Position numbers and translations under genes: made by a program. Under the pieces are notes generated by a model that searched no databases, had not been told where the DNA came from, and saw nothing but the letters and a program-made list of their open reading frames with translations. Positions 59,705-64,000 of a stretch of 64,000 nt of DNA are shown here, piece by piece (the stretch's first letter is position 1; every line of letters starts with the position of its first letter). This DNA is from Streptomyces sp. NBC_00353 (lineage in GTDB: Bacteria; Actinomycetota; Actinomycetes; Streptomycetales; Streptomycetaceae), in the NCBI RefSeq assembly GCF_036108815.1, contig NZ_CP107985.1, positions 2,480,001 through 2,544,000 on the forward strand. Reading direction: 5' to 3'.

Positions 59705-60988
59705 TCAGCGGAGTTCGCCGAGAGCTGCTGTGAAAATGCTCAGCGCTCGGGCGACGTGCGGCAATTCAAGGGGCTCCACCGCAGTGAGGGACTCCAGCTG
59801 CTGCTCCGGCGTCGAGCCCAGCAGCGGTCCGGTGCCCAGCCGCACCCGCAGCGCACCCAGCTCGTCGCCGAAGCGGTGGCCTCCCGGGGTGGGAGCGCCG
59901 AGGCGCTCGGTGAGGTACTCCTCCAGTTCCAGGGAGTCCGTGACACCTTGGGTGGCCAGTCGGGACCGGAGAGGGCCGAGATCGGCGTAGAGATGACGGC
60001 CGGCCTGCGGGGGTCTGGCCAGCGCCCCCGAGGAGAGCACCGCCCGGTGGGCCGCGGCCGCGACCTGCGCCTGCAGCCCGGCGGCCAGGCGGACCCGCGC
60101 CGTGACGGGCTCCGGTTCACGCAGCGCGTGGGCGGCCGCGGCAGCCACCGGTCCCGCGACGAGGGCGCCGAGCGCGGTGAGGATGTCGAGGGTGCGGGCA
60201 TGCCGCGCCGCCGCCCGTTCGGTGTCCGGGAATCTGGCGACCGCGACGGGCCAGGCGGACGGAGTCAGCGCACCGGACAGATCACAGACGACGGTGACGT
60301 CCTCGGGGCACATCTCGGCGGGGCTGAGCAGGACGGTGTCGTGCGGCCGGTGCAGGGTGTCGCGCCAGGTCTCGTCACTGACGATGTGCATCCCCTCGGC
60401 GACCGCGGCCTCGCACGCCTCGCGCACGAGTTCCGGCGGCGCGACCGTGGCGGTCGGGTCGTCGACGACGGAGATCAGCAGGAGCCGGGGTCTGCCGCCC
60501 TCGGCGCGCACCCTGCGTACGGTCTCGAGAAGCGCGTACGGATCGGGCACGCCGCCGCACTCGGCCGGGGTCGGCACATGGTAGGCGGGCCGGCCCAGCA
60601 GCCGGGCCTGCGGGATCCAGGTGGGGGGACACGGGCGCGGCATGAGGACATCGCCACCGTGTGCGGCGATCAGGGCGAGCAGCAGGGGTGAGGCGCCGGG
60701 GGCGGCGGCGATGTGCTGCGGTCCGCCGCGCAGTCCGCGCCGGATCCAGTAGGCGGCGGCCGCCTCGCGGAGGGCCTCGCCGCCGCCGGTCGGTTCCGGC
60801 TCGCTGCGCCCCGCCGCGGCGGCGAGCACGTCGGCCAGTTCGGGCAGCACGGGCAGCCCCGGATCGGGTGCGGGCGGCCCGTACCGAACGGGCCCGCGGT
60901 CCTCCCGAAGGGTCCGGGCGGCGGCCCGCCCGGCGCCACTCCCGGCCGGTCCCGCATCCCCGTCCTGCCCGGCCCGCTCCCGCGCCAT
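59705..60988 (-). CDS. Aminotransferase class I/II-like protein lacking the catalytic lysine
   Basis: From the ATG at 60988 (AAGGAGG upstream) the protein has 427 residues and a fold-type I aminotransferase pattern: GGGEALREAAAAYWIRRGL, ISVVDDPTATVAPPELV in place of NPTG, then IVSDETWRDTL with the PLP-ring aspartate. Where SLSK is expected it reads CDLSGALTPSAWPVAVARF, so the Schiff-base lysine appears to be glycine. It may be a non-catalytic, regulatory or repurposed protein. It is divergent from the enolase-superfamily dehydratase. Confidence 0.75.
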   Translation of the reverse strand: MARERAGQDGDAGPAGSGAGRAAARTLREDRGPVRYGPPAPDPGLPVLPELADVLAAAAGRSEPEPTGGGEALREAAAAYWIRRGLRGGPQHIAAAPGASPLLLALIAAHGGDVLMPRPCPPTWIPQARLLGRPAYHVPTPAECGGVPDPYALLETVRRVRAEGGRPRLLLISVVDDPTATVAPPELVREACEAAVAEGMHIVSDETWRDTLHRPHDTVLLSPAEMCPEDVTVVCDLSGALTPSAWPVAVARFPDTERAAARHARTLDILTALGALVAGPVAAAAAHALREPEPVTARVRLAAGLQAQVAAAAHRAVLSSGALARPPQAGRHLYADLGPLRSRLATQGVTDSLELEEYLTERLGAPTPGGHRFGDELGALRVRLGTGPLLGSTPEQQLESLTAVEPLELPHVARALSIFTAALGELR

Positions 60989-61200
60989 CCCGGGCCTCCT
61001 TCGCTGTCGCTCCGTCACCCTGTCTCGTCCTCAGGGCCCTTTATACGGAGGTTTGAGCGACACCGCTTGCCCGGCCGGGCGACACACCGGCCACCCCCGG
61101 ACGGGCCGGTCGGCCGGGAGCACCCTCCGACCGGGAATGGCACCGGGACCCGACGGCCCCATTGACACTCGACCCGCCGCGTCATTACGGTCACGCCAGA

Positions 61201-61231
61201 ATTTCGAACGAGTGACGAAATATCGAACACG
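61201..61231. promoter_or_regulatory. Candidate operator upstream of the sugar-acid gene set
   Basis: ATTTCG (61201-61206) and CGAAAT (61216-61221) form a perfect inverted repeat with a 9-base spacer. ATTTCGAACGA and ATATCGAACAC are imperfect direct copies 19 bases apart. ATATCGAACACG (61220-61231) recurs exactly at 63500-63511 upstream of the last gene. Confidence 0.55.
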
Positions 61232-61247
61232 TCGAGGGGCAACTCCC

Positions 61248-62402
61248 GTGCGCATCACCGGAATCAGCACACACGTCGTCGGCACCCCCTGGCGCAACCT
61301 CACCTACGTCCAGGTCCATACGGACGAGGGCCTCACCGGTGTCGGCGAGACCCGGATGCTCGGCCGCACCGACGCACTGATCGGCTACCTGCGCGAGGCG
61401 GAGACCAACCACATCTCCGGCTCCGACCCGTTCGCCGTGGAGGACCTCGTACGCCGGATGAAGTACGGCGACTACGGGCGGGCCGGAGAGATCGTGATGT
61501 CCGGCATCGCGGTCGTCGAGATGGCCTGCTGGGACATCAAGGGCAAGGCGCTCGGCGTCCCCGTCTGGCAGCTGCTCGGCGGACAGGTCACCGAGCGGGT
61601 CAAGGCGTACGCGAACGGCTGGTACACCACCGAGCGCACCCCGGAGGCGTACCACAAGGCGGCGCGAGCCGTCGTCGAGCGCGGCTACCGCGCCCTGAAG
61701 ATCGACCCGTTCGGGACCGGCCACTTCGAGCTGGGTCAGCAGGAGACCCGGTACGCGGTGTCGCTGATCGAGGCCGTACGGGACGCCATCGGCCCCGACG
61801 CCGAGCTGATGCTGGAGATGCACGGCCGGTTCAGCCCGTCGACCGCCGTACGGATCGCCCACGAGATGGCACCGTTCCGTCCGGCCTGGCTGGAGGAACC
61901 GGTGCCGCCGGAGAACCTCAAGGCGCTGAGCAAGGTCGCCGGCAAGGTCGATATGCCGATCGCGACCGGTGAACGCATCCATGACCGGATCGAGTTCCGT
62001 GAGCTCTTCGAGTCGCAGGCGGCCGACATCATCCAGCCGGACGTCGGCCACATCGGCGGCATCCTGGAGACCCGCAAGCTCGCCGCGACTGCCGAGACCC
62101 ACTACACGCTGATCGCACCACACAATGTGGGCGGCTCGGTGCTGACCGCCGCCAGTCTCCAACTCGCAGGCTGCACACCCAACTTCAAGATCCTCGAGCA
62201 CTTCAACGACTTCGCGGACGCCGACATCAAGAAGGTCGTCAAGGGCGCCCCGCAGGTGGACCCCGCAACCGGCTGTTTCGAGCTCTCCCACGCTCCGGGC
62301 CTCGGCGTGGAGCTCGACGTGGACGCGGCCGCCGAATTCCCGCAGCAGCAGGCCCGATTCGACCTGTGGGCGGACGGCTGGGAGAGGAGGCAGCCCAAGT
62401 GA
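61248..62402 (+). CDS. Enolase-superfamily sugar-acid dehydratase (mandelate racemase / galactonate dehydratase type)
   Basis: From the GTG at 61248 (GAGGGG upstream) the protein has 384 residues. It shows the capping domain start VRITGISTHVVGTPWRNLTY, barrel strands ALKIDPFGTG, LMLEMHGRFSP, WLEEPVPPENL, ATGERIHDRIEF and IIQPDVGHIGG, and the His in LIAPHNVGGS. Acid ligands and the His/Asp pair fit a dehydratase of the mandelate racemase subgroup acting on an aldonic acid. It overlaps the alcohol dehydrogenase gene by four bases, implying a joint pathway. The exact acid is not readable. Confidence 0.82.
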   Translation: MRITGISTHVVGTPWRNLTYVQVHTDEGLTGVGETRMLGRTDALIGYLREAETNHISGSDPFAVEDLVRRMKYGDYGRAGEIVMSGIAVVEMACWDIKGKALGVPVWQLLGGQVTERVKAYANGWYTTERTPEAYHKAARAVVERGYRALKIDPFGTGHFELGQQETRYAVSLIEAVRDAIGPDAELMLEMHGRFSPSTAVRIAHEMAPFRPAWLEEPVPPENLKALSKVAGKVDMPIATGERIHDRIEFRELFESQAADIIQPDVGHIGGILETRKLAATAETHYTLIAPHNVGGSVLTAASLQLAGCTPNFKILEHFNDFADADIKKVVKGAPQVDPATGCFELSHAPGLGVELDVDAAAEFPQQQARFDLWADGWERRQPK

Positions 62403-63421
62403 GCAGCGCCCACTCACGGTCGGTCACGATCGAGCGGCCCGGCGAGCACCGGCTGACCAGCGGCCCCGTTCCCGAGCCCGGTCCCGGTGAGGTCCGGGTG
62501 CGGGTCGCCGCGGCCGGGATCTGCATGAGCGACCGCGAGGTGTACGACGGCCATCGCGACCCCGCCTACGTCCGCTACCCGGTGGTGCCCGGCCACGAAT
62601 GGTCCGGGGTGGTCGACGCCCTGGGTGCAGGCGTCGATCCGGCGCTGCTCGGCCGCCGGACGGTCGCCGAGGGCTTCCGGTCCTGCGGCAGTTGCGAACG
62701 GTGCCGAAGCGGGGAGACGTCGCTGTGCACGGCGGGGTACGACGAGACGGGGTTCACCCGGCCCGGGGCGTTCGCCGACCATGTCGTGGTCCCCGCACGG
62801 CTGTTGCACCCGCTGGCCGACGACGCGGATCTGCGGGCCGCCGCCCTGCTGGAACCGGCCGCGGTGGTCGCTGCGGCCGTACGGGCCGGGGCGCCCGAGC
62901 CGGGTGAGCGCATCGCCGTCGTGGGTGCGGGGACGCTCGGGCTGCTCGCCGTGCAGCTGCTCTCCGCCATGTCGCCCGGGGAGCTGACGGTGATCGACCC
63001 ACGGGACGAACGGGCAGGCCGGTCCCTGGCGTTCGGGGCGAGCGAAGCCCGCACCCCGAAGGAGGCCGCCGAGGTGCGCGGCCGCTACGACCTGGTCGTG
63101 GAGACCGCGGGGGCGCCGTCCACCGCGGCCGACGCCTGCCTGCTGGCGCGGCGCGGCGGCCGGGTGGTGCTCACGGGCATGTTCGCGCCGGGTGCCGCCG
63201 GTATCGATCCGGTGCATCTGTCGCTGAGCCAGCTCACCGTGCGCAGTGTGTTCGGGGCGCCGTCGGCGGCCTGGTCCTATGCGGTGCGGGCGTTCACGGC
63301 CGGGCTGCTCGATCCGGCGGCGCTGATCACGCACGAGTTCCCGTTGGAGCGGTTCGCGGATGCCGTGGCGCTGGTCGGTGGCGGCGGTCCCGGGACGGGC
63401 AAGGTGCTGCTGCGCCCGTAG
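62399..63421 (+). CDS. Zinc-binding medium-chain alcohol dehydrogenase
   Basis: From the GTG at 62399 (GGAGG upstream) the protein has 340 residues. The catalytic zinc site is in GICMSDREVYDGH and VPGHEWSG, the structural zinc cysteines in CGSCERCRSGETSLC, and the NAD-binding loop is VVGAGTLGLLAVQL. It most resembles threonine/sorbitol-type dehydrogenases. It is translationally coupled to the dehydratase upstream and probably oxidises a sugar or sugar-acid hydroxyl in the same pathway. Confidence 0.87.
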   Translation: MSSAHSRSVTIERPGEHRLTSGPVPEPGPGEVRVRVAAAGICMSDREVYDGHRDPAYVRYPVVPGHEWSGVVDALGAGVDPALLGRRTVAEGFRSCGSCERCRSGETSLCTAGYDETGFTRPGAFADHVVVPARLLHPLADDADLRAAALLEPAAVVAAAVRAGAPEPGERIAVVGAGTLGLLAVQLLSAMSPGELTVIDPRDERAGRSLAFGASEARTPKEAAEVRGRYDLVVETAGAPSTAADACLLARRGGRVVLTGMFAPGAAGIDPVHLSLSQLTVRSVFGAPSAAWSYAVRAFTAGLLDPAALITHEFPLERFADAVALVGGGGPGTGKVLLRP

Positions 63422-63499
63422 AGCCCCGTCGGCCCCACCGCTCTCCTCACACCACGCACCGATGCAGCCCCACACCCGCCCACCCGAACCTCGTCCGAT

Positions 63500-63511
63500 A
63501 TATCGAACACG
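63500..63511. promoter_or_regulatory. Second copy of the ATATCGAACACG operator candidate
   Basis: This exact 12-base copy of 61220-61231 lies 11 bases upstream of the ATG at 63523. The position, close to the ribosome site GAAAGG, would suit repression. Confidence 0.5.
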
Positions 63512-63522
63512 AAAGGTCGCCA

Positions 63523-64000
63523 ATGACCTCGTCCGACTCCCCCGCCCGTCGCCCCGGCGAGCCCGCGCTCACCGAGCTCGGGCTGGGCGCGCCCGCCGCC
63601 GACCCGGCCGACACCTCCGCGTACGCCTTCCCCGACGGTGGCACCTGGCGGACCGAAGTGCCGTCCGTCGAAGGTCCGGAGGCCCTCTCCGTCGTCCTCA
63701 AGGAGTCCTCCCGGCTCGATGTACCGATCCATCGGATCAGCCAGGGCAGCGGCATCTGGATGCTCAGCGACGCCGAGATCACCGAAATGGTCGAGGGCTG
63801 CGCCGAACGCAGCGTCGAACTCTGCCTGTTCACCGGACCGCGCGGAAGCTGGGACACGGGCGCCTCCACCCGTACCGACTCGGGCGGGGCGGGGCTGCGT
63901 GCCCGCGGCCATGACGCGCTGGCCGGCTGCGTCGAAGACGCCCTGCGGGCATCCGAGTTGGGTGTGAAATGCCTGCTCGTCGCCGACGAAGGGGTGCTCT
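63523..64000 (+). CDS. Conserved protein of unknown function, N-terminal part (runs off the right edge)
   Basis: About 159 codons are visible, with no stop before the edge. After a flexible Pro/Ala-rich start the sequence reads LSVVLKESSRLDVPIHRISQ, GIWMLSDAEITEMV and VELCLFTGPRGSWDTGAST. It looks like a TIM-barrel-like start, and relatives are sometimes labelled U32 peptidase; I am not sure of that. GAAAGG precedes the ATG. The shared 12-mer upstream links it to the dehydratase gene. Confidence 0.6.
   Translation, partial: MTSSDSPARRPGEPALTELGLGAPAADPADTSAYAFPDGGTWRTEVPSVEGPEALSVVLKESSRLDVPIHRISQGSGIWMLSDAEITEMVEGCAERSVELCLFTGPRGSWDTGASTRTDSGGAGLRARGHDALAGCVEDALRASELGVKCLLVADEGVL

Overview
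The window is very GC-rich DNA from an actinomycete, almost certainly a Streptomyces. The signs are the strong third-position GC bias, many GTG and some TTG starts, long antisense shadow frames, dense 4-base stop/start overlaps, an accessory NAD-dependent DNA ligase, a fused SecDF and Tat/lipoprotein signals. It is ordinary chromosome rich in accessory metabolism. I see no rRNA, tRNA, CRISPR array, insertion sequence or phage module.

Region by region. (1) 1-7090: a leftward succinyl-CoA synthetase beta gene, cut by the window edge, faces a rightward set: a ThDP enzyme, a formyl-CoA transferase, a fused ADP-forming acyl-CoA synthetase and an oxalate/formate-type MFS transporter. This looks like CoA-dependent oxalate, formate or 2-hydroxyacid catabolism. 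(2) 7389-15839 (minus): a tightly overlapping operon containing a reduced ebo-type metabolite-traffic cluster (EboA, EboB/TatD, EboC/UbiA, EboE, EboF-like phosphodiesterase), with a myo-inositol-phosphate synthase-like cyclase and extra TIM barrels. (3) 15983-27528 (minus): a giant secreted multidomain protein (PQQ-type sugar dehydrogenase, PKD, CBM6, ThuA, DUF1080), a sugar isomerase, a Gfo/Idh/MocA oxidoreductase, a ribose-type sugar ABC transporter and a ROK regulator. Together they suggest sugar or 3-keto-sugar use. (4) 27916-33888: MarR, a GntR/FCD regulator, a FabH-like synthase, a decayed formate dehydrogenase remnant, fdhD, a BASS-type transporter and LysR. (5) 34093-45349: acyl-CoA ligase, aldo/keto reductase, ricin-type lectin, two methyltransferases, a LysR ligand-domain protein divergent from a DUF5997 gene, pterin dehydratase, XRE regulator, YoaK-like protein and fused SecDF. 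(6) 45401-51786: a membrane-anchored protein with an actin-like ATPase, LigA2, a membrane phosphodiesterase and a small unknown. (7) 51945-60988: aldehyde dehydrogenase, NTF2-like protein and NCS1 permease opposite PucR; two metallo-hydrolases, a DedA protein and an aminotransferase-like protein lacking its lysine. (8) 61248-64000: an enolase-superfamily dehydratase, a zinc alcohol dehydrogenase and a partial unknown gene, sharing an upstream 12-mer.

The most interesting links are three. The ebo-type operon has a MIPS-like sugar-phosphate cyclase where other ebo clusters have a dehydroquinate-synthase-like enzyme. A GntR-type motif recurs at the oxalate-type promoter, at the fabH/fdhD promoter and upstream of the GntR gene itself, suggesting one C1/oxalate/formate regulon. 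A free-standing LysR ligand domain sits back to back with an HTH-like DUF5997 gene. Coordinates, motifs and starts come from reading the sequence; functions come from family knowledge; pathway roles are inference.
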